A stretch of DNA of 64,000 nt from CAYVQE01 sp964633205 (GTDB taxonomy: Bacteria; Myxococcota; B64-G9): contig CAZWFN010000012.1 in NCBI GenBank assembly GCA_964633205.1, positions 1 to 64,000 of the forward strand, written 5' to 3'. A program made the translations under genes and the position numbers. The notes beneath the pieces are model-generated. The model searched no databases. It was not told the origin of the DNA and was given only the letters and a program-made list of their open reading frames with translations. Of the stretch, positions 24,871-33,498 are shown one piece after another. Positions within the stretch are counted from its first letter, which is position 1. Each line of letters begins with the position of its first letter.

Positions 24871-25587
24871 ATGAACGAGTCCGCTCGTCCCCTACAGCAG
24901 ATGTTCGACCGCGTGCCGCGGCGCTACGATCTGATCAACCGCCTGTTCACCTGGGGTCTGGATCAGCGCTGGCGCCGGCACGCCGCACGCTTGTGCCTGC
25001 AAGCCGAACCGTCCCGGGTGTTGGATCTGGGCTGCGGCACCGGCGATCTGGCCCTGCGGCTGGCGCGCTCGGCACCGGCCACCACCGAGCTGGTGGCGGC
25101 CGACTTTTCCGAGCCCATGCTGGCGCTCGCCCGCCGCAAGCTGGCCCGCGCCGGGCTGGAGGGGCGGGTCGAGTTCGTCTGGGCCGACGCGGCCGAGCTG
25201 CCCTTCGCCGACGGCTCTTTCGGCGCGGTGGGTATTGCCTTCGCCCTGCGCAATCTCATCTGGCGCAACCCCCACGCCGAGCAGCACCTGGCCGAGGTGC
25301 GCCGCGTGCTCGCCCCGGGCGGGCGCTTCGTGGTGGTCGAGTCGAGCCAGCCGCGTGGCCGGGCCTTTCGCAAGCTGGTGCACTGGTACCAGCGGGCGCT
25401 GGTGGCGCGGCTGGGCGGTGCCCTGTCGGGTCAACGCGGCGCTTACCGCTACCTGGCCCGCTCGGCGGCCGCCTTTCCCGACCCGGATGGCCTGGCCGAT
25501 CGGTTGCGCGCCGCCGGCTTCGCCCGGGTGACCCACCGCCGGCTGCTGCGCGGGGTGGCCGCGGTGCACTTGGCCGACAGCGATTGA
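24871..25587 (+). CDS. ubiE: Demethylmenaquinone/ubiquinone biosynthesis C-methyltransferase
   Basis: 238 residues. The N-terminal signature M-F-D-R-V-P-R-R-Y-D-L-I-N-R-L-F-T-W-G-L-D-x-R-W-R-R is diagnostic of the UbiE/MenG/COQ5 family. The SAM-binding motif I is V-L-D-L-G-C-G-T-G-D-L-A (about 50-61), followed by A-D-F-S-E-P-M-L. It methylates the quinone ring as the last step of menaquinone (MenG) or a late step of ubiquinone synthesis. Menaquinone is more likely given the anaerobic enzymes nearby, but no other men or ubi gene is in view. It is divergent from the AOR operon. Confidence 0.93.
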   Translation: MNESARPLQQMFDRVPRRYDLINRLFTWGLDQRWRRHAARLCLQAEPSRVLDLGCGTGDLALRLARSAPATTELVAADFSEPMLALARRKLARAGLEGRVEFVWADAAELPFADGSFGAVGIAFALRNLIWRNPHAEQHLAEVRRVLAPGGRFVVVESSQPRGRAFRKLVHWYQRALVARLGGALSGQRGAYRYLARSAAAFPDPDGLADRLRAAGFARVTHRRLLRGVAAVHLADSD

Positions 25588-25612
25588 AGCCGGCACGGCC
25601 CGCCGGCCATGC

Positions 25613-26854
25613 TCAGGCCGTGACCCGGCGCCGGATCAAATCCAGGGCGCTGTAGGCGGCCAGCAGCCGGATGGCGTCGCGCTCGAAGGCCGGAAAGCGG
25701 CGCAGCTTGGTCTGCACTCCGTCCGCGCCGGCGGTGGCGAACCAGACCGTGCCCACCGGTTTGTCCGGGCTGGCGCCGCCCGGGCCGGCGATGCCGGTGA
25801 TGGCCAGCGCCAGATCGGACTCGGCCAACCGGCGCGCACCGGCGGCCATGGCCCGTACGCATTCCTCGGAGACCGCCCCGTGCGCGGCCAGCAACTCGGG
25901 GGCCACCCCGAGCAGCCGCTGTTTGGCTTCGTCGGCGTAGGTCACCGCCGACAGCAGGAACACGGCCGAGGAGCCGGGCACGTCGGTCAGCAGCTTGCCC
26001 ACCAGCCCGCCGGTGCAGCTCTCGGCTGCCGCCAGCGTCAGATCGCGGTCGCGCAATAGGTCGAGCACGGTCTCCGGCAGCCCGGTCTGGCCGCTGGCGA
26101 ACACGTGACGGCCCAGGCGCTCGCGCACCAGGGCCTCGGCCCGATCGAGCAGTTCCGCGGCGGGTTCGGCCGCCAGGCCCCGGGTGCGCAGCTTGATGTG
26201 GATCTCGGGCGTGGCCGCCCAGAAGCCGAGCTCCAATCCGGGCAGCTCGTCTTCGAGCGGGCCGAGCCGGTCGGCCAGCCAGCCCTCGCCGCGGCCGAAG
26301 GCCCGCAGCAGCCGCTGGCGAATCGGCGCTGCCGCACCGCGCAGCCGGTCCAGCCGCGGCAGCACCGCCTGCTGGAGCATGGGCCGGAACTCCCGCGGCG
26401 GTCCCGGCAGGCAGAACAGCCAACGGCCGCCGCTGCTGGCCGCGATGCCCGGAGCGGTGCCGTGGGGGTTGGCCAGCGATTCGGCTCCGCGCGGCAGGCG
26501 CGCCTGGCGCGCCTGGTTGTCGGTGAACGGCAGTCCGGCGGCGGTGAACTTGGCCCGCAGGGCGGCCAGCAGGTCGGGCGCCGGTTGCAGCGCCACGCCC
26601 AGCACCGCGGCCGCCGCCTCCAGCGTGCGATCGTCGACCGTCGGGCCCAGCCCGCCGCTGCACACGACCACCTCGGCCGTATCCAGGGCGGCCCGCAGGG
26701 TCGCTTCCAGCTCGCTGGCCGCATCGCCACAGGTGAAGCGCGGGCCCAGCGCGAAGCCGCGTTCGTCGAGCGCGGCCGCGGCGAAGGCGGCGTTGGTGTC
26801 GAGCACCTCGCCGCGCAGGATCTCCTCGCCGGTCGATACGATGCTGACGCGCAT
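25613..26854 (-). CDS. cinA: CinA-family protein (MoCF-like domain plus PncC nicotinamide-nucleotide amidohydrolase)
   Basis: 413 residues from the ATG at 26854. The N-terminal domain is of the COG1058/MoaB-like type: V-S-I-V-S-T-G-E-E-I-L-R-G-E-V and V-V-C-S-G-G-L-G-P-T-V-D-D. The C-terminal CinA/PncC domain has T-L-A-A-A-E-S-C-T-G-G-L-V-G (about 265-278) and I-T-G-I-A-G-P-G-G-A. The known role is deamidation of nicotinamide mononucleotide (NMN) and pyrophosphate hydrolysis of ADP-ribose-type compounds in NAD recycling. It follows proS by 13 bp. Confidence 0.93.
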   Translation of the reverse strand: MRVSIVSTGEEILRGEVLDTNAAFAAAALDERGFALGPRFTCGDAASELEATLRAALDTAEVVVCSGGLGPTVDDRTLEAAAAVLGVALQPAPDLLAALRAKFTAAGLPFTDNQARQARLPRGAESLANPHGTAPGIAASSGGRWLFCLPGPPREFRPMLQQAVLPRLDRLRGAAAPIRQRLLRAFGRGEGWLADRLGPLEDELPGLELGFWAATPEIHIKLRTRGLAAEPAAELLDRAEALVRERLGRHVFASGQTGLPETVLDLLRDRDLTLAAAESCTGGLVGKLLTDVPGSSAVFLLSAVTYADEAKQRLLGVAPELLAAHGAVSEECVRAMAAGARRLAESDLALAITGIAGPGGASPDKPVGTVWFATAGADGVQTKLRRFPAFERDAIRLLAAYSALDLIRRRVTA

Positions 26855-26867
26855 GCCCGGACCGCGC

Positions 26868-28316
26868 TCAGTAGGCCCTGGCGAAGACCACCCGCTTGTC
26901 GGAGCGGCCACCGCAGAACGGGCAGGTGCCCGGCTCCGGCTCGGCATCGAGCGGGATGCAGCGGATGGTGGCCCTGGTCTGCTGCTGGATCTGTTCCTCG
27001 CACTCGGTGCGGCCGCAGTGGTGGGCCCACAGGAAGCCGCCTGGATCCTCGAGCTTGGCGCAAAACTCGTCCTCGCTGTCGACCCGGAAGCTGAACTCCT
27101 GGCGCAGCTTCACAGCGCGCTGGTACAGGTTGTCCTGAATCGCCGCCAGCGTCTCGCTCACCCGTTGGCCGAGCTCGGCCTGCGGCACCGGTTGCTTCTC
27201 GCCCGTATCGCGTCGCACCAGCACCGCCTGGCCTTGCTCCATGTCGCGCGGTCCGAGCTCGATGCGGATGGGCACGCCGCGTTGCTCCCAGTGGTGGAAC
27301 TTCCAGCCTGGGCTGACGTTGGGTCGTTCGTCGACGTGGACCGCCCGGCCCAGGCCGGTGTCGCCGGCCACCTGGCGGGCGGCCGACAGCACCTGCTCCG
27401 GATCGGCCTTCTTGCCCAGGATCGGCACCACCACCGCCTGGGTGGCCGCCAGCCGCGGTGGGATCACCAGGCCGCGGTCGTCGGAGTGGGTCATGATCAG
27501 CGCCCCGATCAGCCGGGTGCTCACCCCCCAGCTGGTGGCCCACACGTGCTGGCGCTCGCCCTGCTCGTCCTGGAAGGTGACGTCGAAGGCGCGGGCGAAG
27601 TTCTGGCCGAGGTGGTGCGAAGTGCCGGCCTGCAGAGCGCGGCGGTCCTGCATCATGGCCTCGATGCAGTAGGTGTGGTGGGCGCCGGCGAACTTCTCGC
27701 GCTCGGTCTTGATCCCCTGCAGCACCGGGATGGCCAGAAACTCTTCGGCCAGACGGCGGTAGACCTCCAGCATCTGGCGGGCCTCCTGCTCGGCTTCCTG
27801 CTCGGTGGCGTGGGCGGTGTGGCCCTCCTGCCAGAGGAACTCGGTGGTGCGCAGGAACAGCCGCGTGCGCATCTCCCAGCGCACCACGTTGGCCCACTGG
27901 TTGATCAGCAGCGGCAGATCGCGGTGCGATGCGATCCACTTGCGGTACATGCTCCAGATGATCGTCTCGGAGGTCGGGCGGATGTAGAGCGGCTCCTCGA
28001 GCTTGGCTCCGCCGCCGTGGGTGACCACGGCGCACTCGGGGGCGAAGCCCTCGACGTGCTCGGCCTCCTTGTGGAAGAAGTGCTCCGGGATCAGCAGCGG
28101 GAAGTACGCGTTGACATGGCCGGTGGCCTTGAACATGTCGTCCAGGATGCGCTGCAGGTTCTCCCACAGGGCGTAGCCGTTGGGCCGGATGACCATGCAG
28201 CCCTTGACCGGGCTGTAGTCGGCCAGCTCGGCCGCCTGGATCACGTCTAGATACCACTGGTTGTAATCTTCGGCCCGGGGCGTGATCTTGGGTTCCTGAC
28301 TCTTGCTCTTGCTCAT
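26868..28316 (-). CDS. proS: Prolyl-tRNA synthetase, short (archaeal/eukaryotic-like, ProS type 3)
   Basis: 482 residues from the ATG at 28316. Class II motifs are present: motif 2, L-Y-I-R-P-T-S-E-T-I-I-W, and F-L-W-Q-E-G-H-T-A-H. The bacterial editing insertion domain (INS) is missing, as in the archaeal/eukaryotic-type ProRS found in some bacteria. The C-terminal zinc-binding region is C-G-R-T-E-C...C-P-F-C-G and the protein ends in A-Y, a family feature. It charges tRNA-Pro. The order small membrane protein - proS - cinA is compact on one strand. Confidence 0.96.
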   Translation of the reverse strand: MSKSKSQEPKITPRAEDYNQWYLDVIQAAELADYSPVKGCMVIRPNGYALWENLQRILDDMFKATGHVNAYFPLLIPEHFFHKEAEHVEGFAPECAVVTHGGGAKLEEPLYIRPTSETIIWSMYRKWIASHRDLPLLINQWANVVRWEMRTRLFLRTTEFLWQEGHTAHATEQEAEQEARQMLEVYRRLAEEFLAIPVLQGIKTEREKFAGAHHTYCIEAMMQDRRALQAGTSHHLGQNFARAFDVTFQDEQGERQHVWATSWGVSTRLIGALIMTHSDDRGLVIPPRLAATQAVVVPILGKKADPEQVLSAARQVAGDTGLGRAVHVDERPNVSPGWKFHHWEQRGVPIRIELGPRDMEQGQAVLVRRDTGEKQPVPQAELGQRVSETLAAIQDNLYQRAVKLRQEFSFRVDSEDEFCAKLEDPGGFLWAHHCGRTECEEQIQQQTRATIRCIPLDAEPEPGTCPFCGGRSDKRVVFARAY

Positions 28317-28333
28317 GGATCCGTTCCGGTGGT

Positions 28334-28624
28334 TCAAGAGGAGGGAAACAGGGTCGCGCTGCCGATCGACACCAGGGCGATCAGAGTCACGCCGGCCACC
28401 GCCAGTGCGGCCGGATCCAGCCGGAAGCTGCCCGCCAGCGCGTCGAGCCGGATCCGGTCCGAGGGGCGCAGGGCGGCCCGGCGCTGTTGCAATAGCCGGC
28501 GGGCGGCCCGAAAGTCGCCGCCGTGGGCCAGCGCACTGGCCTGGCGCATGGTGCGGCTGGTCAGCGTCGCGCTGTCGTGCGCAGCATCCGGACGGCTGTC
28601 CGCTTGGGGATCTCGTTCAGCCAT
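28334..28624 (-). CDS. Small tail-anchored membrane protein of unknown function
   Basis: 96 residues from ATG 28624, stopping 17 bp before proS. Residues 1-70 are hydrophilic, helical and Arg/Ala-rich (A-R-R-L-L-Q-Q-R-R-A-A-L). One C-terminal membrane segment follows (A-A-L-A-V-A-G-V-T-L-I-A-L-V-S-I-G), giving a probable tail-anchored topology. No family recognised. A TATGCT -10 box lies nine bases before the start codon, so it may be the first gene of the proS operon with almost no leader. Confidence 0.6.
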   Translation of the reverse strand: MAERDPQADSRPDAAHDSATLTSRTMRQASALAHGGDFRAARRLLQQRRAALRPSDRIRLDALAGSFRLDPAALAVAGVTLIALVSIGSATLFPSS

Positions 28625-28633
28625 GGCCCGGGC

Positions 28634-28663
28634 AGCATACGTCCGGCCGCGCGAACAGATCAA
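28634..28663 (-). promoter_or_regulatory. Promoter of the small membrane protein/proS operon, nearly leaderless
   Basis: Minus-strand TTGATC (28658-28663) and TATGCT (28634-28639) are 18 bp apart. The ATG at 28624 is nine bases beyond the -10 box, so the leader would be only about 2 nt. No ribosome site is visible. Confidence 0.5.
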
Positions 28664-28903
28664 CCAAAACCGTGACGCGCGCGCCATGGACTGCGCAGCT
28701 TGGGCATGGATTTCGGGCGCCAGAGCAGCGCCGGCCGGGCTGCGCTCCGCGGCCAAGCGCCTGGTTCTGCAGCTGGAAGCCGCGGCTGGGGATCGCCGTG
28801 GTCTTGGCACCTGGCTTGCATTCCAGTCGCGCAGCTGCCAGTGGACTGGCGGCCGGTGCGGGCCGCACGGCCCGGTACCGGGGACGCCACAGGAGGTGCC
28901 GAG

Positions 28904-29080
28904 ATGCAGGAGCAGGAAATGCAAGGGACCCAGCCGCTGCCCGCCGCCGACGGCGAAGGTTCCAGGGACAAGGTGCAGTGCTTCGTCAGCAAACGCGCCG
29001 TCGATCGCGACCAGGCCGAGCAGGTCGAGCATCCCCGGGAGGGGCTGGTCTGGGTGGCCAGCGAGTACATCAAATCATAG
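28904..29080 (+). CDS. Conserved-looking small soluble protein
   Basis: A 58-residue protein with an exceptionally good ribosome site, AGGAGG, eight bases before the ATG at 28904. The N-terminal third is acidic and Gln/Glu-rich. The C-terminal half reads K-V-Q-C-F-V-S-K-R-A-V, then E-H-P-R-E-G-L-V-W-V-A-S-E-Y-I-K, a compact alternating pattern with one Cys. Function unknown. It is included because the ribosome site and codon positions look like a real gene although it is short. It ends about 450 bp upstream of mraZ. Confidence 0.65.
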   Translation: MQEQEMQGTQPLPAADGEGSRDKVQCFVSKRAVDRDQAEQVEHPREGLVWVASEYIKS

Positions 29081-29527
29081 ACCGGCGATCCCCCACGGTG
29101 GGTTTCCTGAGAGTATAAATCCAAATTTAGCAACAGGTTGCAGTCAATAGGTAAAGCTGTACCTCTGCTTTTGGCTGTTTCTCCAACCGCTAGTGTCCTT
29201 TTTTTGTACATGACACATCCCGCCAGGGCCTCCGGCGTCGCGTCCCAAACAAAAACATTCTGATTTACAAAGGGTTGATTCGGCGACCGGTGGGCGCTCA
29301 CGCGTTTCACCCCAGCCAGGCGGGTGTATTTTTTTTGTACACCAAATCTAGCTGTACTGGCCGCATTCTGGACGATTTTTTCAACAAAAATCCGTCTTTT
29401 TCTTGACTTCGGGCCGCTGTCTATCAGACCATCGCTTGAGTGGGAAATAGTGGTATCGGGTGGCTCGCAGTGGCAGCTAGCTCCACAGAGCGGAACCGGG
29501 TGCCACGGCGCTGACCGGGAGCGCGTT
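29081..29527 (+). promoter_or_regulatory. 447-bp non-coding leader region of the dcw cluster
   Basis: No coding sequence is convincing here. The stretch is much more AT-rich than its surroundings, with several T tracts, consistent with a regulatory region. It contains two 18-base direct repeats (29193-29210 and 29324-29341), a TTGACT -35 candidate at 29403 without a convincing -10 box, and the four-box candidate MraZ operator at 29441-29475. Confidence 0.6.
29441..29475 (+). promoter_or_regulatory. Candidate MraZ operator (four TGG boxes at 10-bp spacing)
   Basis: GTGG begins at 29440, 29450, 29460 and 29470, giving boxes TGGGA, TGGTA, TGGCT and TGGCA, each separated by five bases. MraZ of other bacteria binds repeated TGGGN boxes with five-base spacers upstream of its own gene. 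Only the first box is a perfect TGGGN, but the periodicity and position (52 bp before mraZ) fit autoregulation. Confidence 0.55.
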
Positions 29528-29968
29528 TTGTTCAAGGGCAGGTTCGAGCATACCATCGACGCCAAGGGACGGGTCAGCATCCCATCCCGCTTCCGCGAGA
29601 TCGTGGCGTCGCGCTACGAGGACGATCGGCTGATCGTCACCTCGTTCCTCGAGCCCTGCCTGCTCGCCTACCCGGTGGCCGAGTGGCAGGCCCTCGAGGA
29701 GCGGGTTCGCGAGCTGCCGCGCTTCGACCCGGCGGTGATCCGGCTCAAGCGGGTGCTCGTCTCGGGCGCCACCGAGTGCCCCATCGACAAGAATGGACGC
29801 ATCCTGATCCCGCCCGTGCTGCGCGACTTCGCCGGGCTGGAGCGGGAGATGATCTGGGCGGGGATGGTCGACAACATCGAGATCTGGTCCCGGGCCAACT
29901 GGCAGCAGATGTTCGAGCAGGCCCGCGGCCCGGACCTGTCCGAGGCCATGGGCAAGCTGGGTCTTTGA
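29528..29968 (+). CDS. mraZ: Transcriptional regulator MraZ
   Basis: 146 residues, started at TTG 29528 behind CGGGAG because MraZ proteins begin at this F-K-G-R-F-E-H-T-I-D-A-K-G-R sequence; a longer in-frame extension from 29324 runs through the AT-rich leader and is rejected. Two AbrB-like half domains are seen: D-A-K-G-R-V-S-I-P-S-R-F-R and D-K-N-G-R-I-L-I-P-P-V-L-R. MraZ forms ring oligomers that bind direct repeats in front of the dcw cluster and control division genes. Candidate boxes are at 29441-29475. Confidence 0.95.
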   Translation: MFKGRFEHTIDAKGRVSIPSRFREIVASRYEDDRLIVTSFLEPCLLAYPVAEWQALEERVRELPRFDPAVIRLKRVLVSGATECPIDKNGRILIPPVLRDFAGLEREMIWAGMVDNIEIWSRANWQQMFEQARGPDLSEAMGKLGL

Positions 29969-30064
29969 GCCCGTCGACCGGCGACTGCCCCGGCCGAATG
30001 CGCGTTCGGCCACGGCCGGCGAGCCCTTGCGCGAGGGTTTCTGGCCGAGGAGGGAGACCCCACG

Positions 30065-30997
30065 GTGGCTGCACCGCTGCATCGACCCGTGATGCTCGAG
30101 CCGACGCTGCGCCTGCTGGCACCGCGGCCGGGCGGGCGCTACGTGGATCTGACCACCGGCGCCGGCGGCCACGCGCGGGCCATTCTCGAGCGCAGCGCAC
30201 CCGATGGCCATCTGCTGGCCATCGACCGCGACGCCGAGGCGCTGGCGGTGGCCGAGCACGAGTTGGCCCCGTTCGCGGATCGGCTGCAGCTGGTCCACGG
30301 CGCCTTCTCGCAGCTCGACGTCCACCTGCGCCGGGTGGGGTGGAGCCGGGTCGACGGGCTGCTGGCCGATCTGGGCGTGTCTTCGATGCAACTCGACCGC
30401 AGCCGCCGTGGCTTCAGCTTCGAACGCAGCGGGCCGCTGGACATGCGCATGGACGCCAGCCGCGGCCGTCCCTTGGCAGCGCTGTTGGACCAGCTGGAGG
30501 TCGACCAGCTGGCCGCGGCCCTGCGTCGGCTGGGTGAGGTGCCGCGGCCGCGCCCGCTGGCTCGGCGTATCATGGAGGCCCACCGCGGCGGCGAGCTGGC
30601 CGACACCACCGCCCTGGCGCGGCTGGTCGGCGGCCGCCGGCGGCCGGGCAAGATCCATCCGGCCACCAAGGTGTTCATGGCATTGCGCTTGCTGGTCAAC
30701 GACGAGTTGGGTGAGCTGGAGCGCTTGCTGGCGCAGCTGCCCGATCCCCTGGCCCCCGGTGGCCGGGCGGTGTTCATCGCCTTCCACAGCCTGGAGGACC
30801 GGGCTGTCAAGCGCCGCTTCGCCGAACTGGAACGCGGCTGCATCTGTCCACCCGATCTGCCGGTCTGTGGCTGTGGCCGCCGGCCCGCGCTGCGGCTGCT
30901 GACCCGCGGGGCGCTGCGCCCCGACGAGCAGGAGTGCGCCCACAACCGGCGGGCCCGTTCGGCGCGGCTGCGCGCCGCCGAGCGGCTGGCGGCCTGA
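30065..30997 (+). CDS. rsmH: 16S rRNA (cytosine1402-N4)-methyltransferase RsmH
   Basis: 310 residues from GTG 30065 with GAGGGAG upstream. The SAM site is Y-V-D-L-T-T-G-A-G-G-H-A-R-A-I-L (about 27-42) and the family signature is D-L-G-V-S-S-M-Q-L-D. The Cys-rich end C-I-C-P-P-D-L-P-V-C-G-C-G is also typical. It methylates C1402 of 16S rRNA in the ribosomal P site. Second gene of the dcw cluster, 96 bp after mraZ. Confidence 0.96.
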   Translation: MAAPLHRPVMLEPTLRLLAPRPGGRYVDLTTGAGGHARAILERSAPDGHLLAIDRDAEALAVAEHELAPFADRLQLVHGAFSQLDVHLRRVGWSRVDGLLADLGVSSMQLDRSRRGFSFERSGPLDMRMDASRGRPLAALLDQLEVDQLAAALRRLGEVPRPRPLARRIMEAHRGGELADTTALARLVGGRRRPGKIHPATKVFMALRLLVNDELGELERLLAQLPDPLAPGGRAVFIAFHSLEDRAVKRRFAELERGCICPPDLPVCGCGRRPALRLLTRGALRPDEQECAHNRRARSARLRAAERLAA

Positions 30998-31010
30998 ACG
31001 GGAGGAGCGG

Positions 31011-31376
31011 ATGGCCCAGGCCAAACCCAAACCGAGTCCGAGACCGCGCCGGGTCGCGCCACCGGTGGCCTTGCCGTCGCGTTGGTGGGCCTGGGCGCTG
31101 GTGTTGCTGTCGCTGGCTGGGGCGGCCGTGCTGCAGGTGCGCACCCGGGTGGCCGCGGTGCAGCTGGGCTACGCCTTGAGCGAGGCTGCTGCAGAGGGCC
31201 GCGCGCTGCGGGCCGAGAACCGCAAGCTGGTGGTCGAGGCGGCCACCCTGCGCAGCCCGCGCCGCTTGCGGCGGCTGGCCGTGGAGCAGCTGGGCATGGT
31301 CGAGCCGACCGCGGCCCGCGTGCTGCGCCTGGACGAGCGCGGCCGGGGCGAGCTGGCTCTGCGGCCGGAGAGGTAA
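31011..31376 (+). CDS. ftsL: Cell division protein FtsL
   Basis: 121 residues, the usual size. A Pro/Arg/Lys-rich cytoplasmic N terminus is followed by one membrane segment (W-A-W-A-L-V-L-L-S-L-A-G-A-A-V-L) and a periplasmic helix with a coiled-coil pattern (L-R-A-E-N-R-K-L-V-V-E-A-A-T-L-R) ending in L-G-M-V-E-P. FtsL bridges FtsB/FtsQ and FtsW/FtsI in the divisome. It lies between rsmH and ftsI, with 13 and 6 bp spacing. Confidence 0.9.
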   Translation: MAQAKPKPSPRPRRVAPPVALPSRWWAWALVLLSLAGAAVLQVRTRVAAVQLGYALSEAAAEGRALRAENRKLVVEAATLRSPRRLRRLAVEQLGMVEPTAARVLRLDERGRGELALRPER

Positions 31377-31382
31377 TGACGC

Positions 31383-33470
31383 GTGGCGGAGAAAGGCTAC
31401 ACGCGCTGGATGCGCATTCGGCTGCTGAGCGTGGCGGCTCTGCTGGCCGTGGGCCTGGGTGTGCTGTTGGTGCGCATCTGGACGCTGCAGGTCTCGCAGG
31501 GCGATTGGCTGCGCGATCTGGCGCGCGATCAGTACCTGAAGCAGATCAGACTCGAACCCATGCGCGGCGCCATCGTCGATCGCCACGGCGCCTCGCTGGC
31601 GGTCAGCGTGATGACCGACTCCGTCTTCGTCATGCCGCAGGAGGTCGAGGACCCGCGGGCCACCGCCCGGGCCCTGGCCGGGGTGCTGGACATCGACGGC
31701 CGGCGCCTGGCCGAGCAGATCGTCCAGCGCAAGCATTTCACCTGGGTGGCCCGGCGCCTGCCGCCGGGCCCGGCCGCCCGGGTGCGCCAGCTCGATCTGC
31801 CCGGCGTGCACCTGACTCGGGAGAGCCGGCGCTACTACCCGGCCCGCGAGCTGGCTGCCCCGCTGATCGGGTTCGCCGGCGACGGCCGCGGGCTCGAGGG
31901 GCTGGAGCTGCTGTTCGACGGCCAGCTGCGGGGCTCGACGGTGCTGGCGCGCGGGTTGCGCGACGCCCGGGGCAACGTGCTGTTTTCCGAGGGGGTGGGG
32001 GCCGCAGAGGCCGAGGACGGGCCCCGGCTCGAGCTGACCATCGACTCGGCCATCCAGGAGATCGTCGAGCGCGAGCTGGAGCGGGCGGTGCGCGAGTCCA
32101 AGGCCCGGCGCGGCATCGCGGTGGTCATGGAGCCGCACAGCGGCGAGGTGCTGGCCATGGCCAGCACGCCCTCGTTCAATCCCAACACCTACTGGGAGTC
32201 TACCCAGCAGGCCTACCGCAACCGGCCGGTGACCGACTGCTTCGAACCCGGCTCGACGATGAAGGTCTTCAGCCTGGCCGCAGCGCTGCAGGCCGGGGCG
32301 GTCCGGCCACGGGATACGTTCGATTGTGGCTCCGGGCGGCTGCAGGTGGGCCCCCACACCATCCACGATCACGGCCAGCGCAGCGACGGCCCGGTGTCGC
32401 TGGCCGATGTGTTGATCCACTCCAAGAACACCTGCACCGCCATGATCGCTCTGGAGCTGGGCGCCGAGGAACTCTACGCCGGGCTGCGCCGGTTCAACTT
32501 CGGGCGCCCGACCGGGGCCGATCTGCCGGGCGAGGCGGGCTGCCGGCTGCGGCGGCCCGACAGCTGGTACGAGGTCGATCTGGCAACCATCGCCTTCGGC
32601 CAGGGCGTCAGTGTCAGCGCCTTGCAGCTGACCACCGCTCTGTGCGCGGTGGCCAACGGCGGGGTCTGGATGCGCCCGCTGTTGGTGCGCGCGATCCACG
32701 CTTCCGGCGACGGCCGGGTGCGGCGCTTCGAGCCGGAGCCGGCCGGCCGGGTGCTCGACGCCCGCTGGGCCACGGTGCTGCGCGACATGATGGTCGGCGT
32801 CACCCGGCCGGGAGGCACCGGAGCCCGCGGTGCCATCCCCGGCTTTCTGGTGGCGGGCAAGACCGGCACCGCCCAGAAGCCCGACCCGATCGCCGGCGGC
32901 TACTCCAAGGACAAGCGGGTGGCCTCGTTCATGGGCTTCGTGCCGGCCGAAGAACCGCGCATCGCTGCACTGGTGGTGATCGACGAGCCCCGCACCAGCC
33001 CTTACGGCGGGGTGGTGGCCGCGCCGGTGTTCGCCCGCATGGGCGAGGCCATCCTGAGCTATTTGGGCGTGATGCCGCAAGCCGGCGTTGGGGCCCGGTT
33101 GGCCGAACCGTCCGTCCCGGAGGCGACCCCCGAGCAGCAGTGGGCCGACAGCAGCGCCATGGACGCGGCCCCGGTGGCGGACGCGACCCCGGCCGGCGGG
33201 TTGCCCGATCTGCGCGGGCGCTCGGTGCGCAGCGCCTTGCGCCTGCTGCGCCGGCAGCGGCTCGAGGCGATGGTGCTGGGCAGCGGGCGGGTGGTGGCCC
33301 AGCGGCCGGCCCCCGGCACCCGGCTAGAACCCGCCAGCCGGGTGACCCTGCTGCTGGAGCACCGGCGCGTTGGCGCCGGAATTGCAGAAGCATCCTCCAG
33401 AGCATCCAGAGCATCGGGCAAGGCAGCGAGCAAAGCATCGAGCCGGGGGCTTGGCCGTTCGGGGCCATGA
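31383..33470 (+). CDS. ftsI: Penicillin-binding protein FtsI (PBP3-type transpeptidase) with C-terminal PASTA domain
   Basis: 695 residues from GTG 31383. There is an N-terminal membrane anchor (about 11-30). The PBP dimerisation domain begins R-G-A-I-V-D-R-H-G. The transpeptidase motifs are S-T-M-K (Ser291-Lys294), S-K-N (347-349) and K-T-G (493-495). A PASTA domain (L-P-D-L-R-G-R-S-V...P-G-T-R-L-E-P, about 608-665) follows, as in SpoVD-type and many deltaproteobacterial FtsI proteins. The last about 30 residues are a low-complexity Ser/Ala/Arg tail. It cross-links septal peptidoglycan with FtsW. Confidence 0.96.
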   Translation: MAEKGYTRWMRIRLLSVAALLAVGLGVLLVRIWTLQVSQGDWLRDLARDQYLKQIRLEPMRGAIVDRHGASLAVSVMTDSVFVMPQEVEDPRATARALAGVLDIDGRRLAEQIVQRKHFTWVARRLPPGPAARVRQLDLPGVHLTRESRRYYPARELAAPLIGFAGDGRGLEGLELLFDGQLRGSTVLARGLRDARGNVLFSEGVGAAEAEDGPRLELTIDSAIQEIVERELERAVRESKARRGIAVVMEPHSGEVLAMASTPSFNPNTYWESTQQAYRNRPVTDCFEPGSTMKVFSLAAALQAGAVRPRDTFDCGSGRLQVGPHTIHDHGQRSDGPVSLADVLIHSKNTCTAMIALELGAEELYAGLRRFNFGRPTGADLPGEAGCRLRRPDSWYEVDLATIAFGQGVSVSALQLTTALCAVANGGVWMRPLLVRAIHASGDGRVRRFEPEPAGRVLDARWATVLRDMMVGVTRPGGTGARGAIPGFLVAGKTGTAQKPDPIAGGYSKDKRVASFMGFVPAEEPRIAALVVIDEPRTSPYGGVVAAPVFARMGEAILSYLGVMPQAGVGARLAEPSVPEATPEQQWADSSAMDAAPVADATPAGGLPDLRGRSVRSALRLLRRQRLEAMVLGSGRVVAQRPAPGTRLEPASRVTLLLEHRRVGAGIAEASSRASRASGKAASKASSRGLGRSGP

Positions 33471-33498
33471 TGCCGGCGCGGTGTAACGAAGACGGAGC

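Noticed and set aside
28625..28903. Additional small gene between the proS operon and the 58-residue protein
   Set aside because: Open frames exist on both strands but have no start signals or plausible composition apart from the promoter at 28634-28663.
29324..29527. N-terminal extension of MraZ
   Set aside because: The extension is encoded by the AT-rich T-tract leader and the operator-like boxes. MraZ proteins start at the F-K-G-R-F sequence, here TTG 29528.
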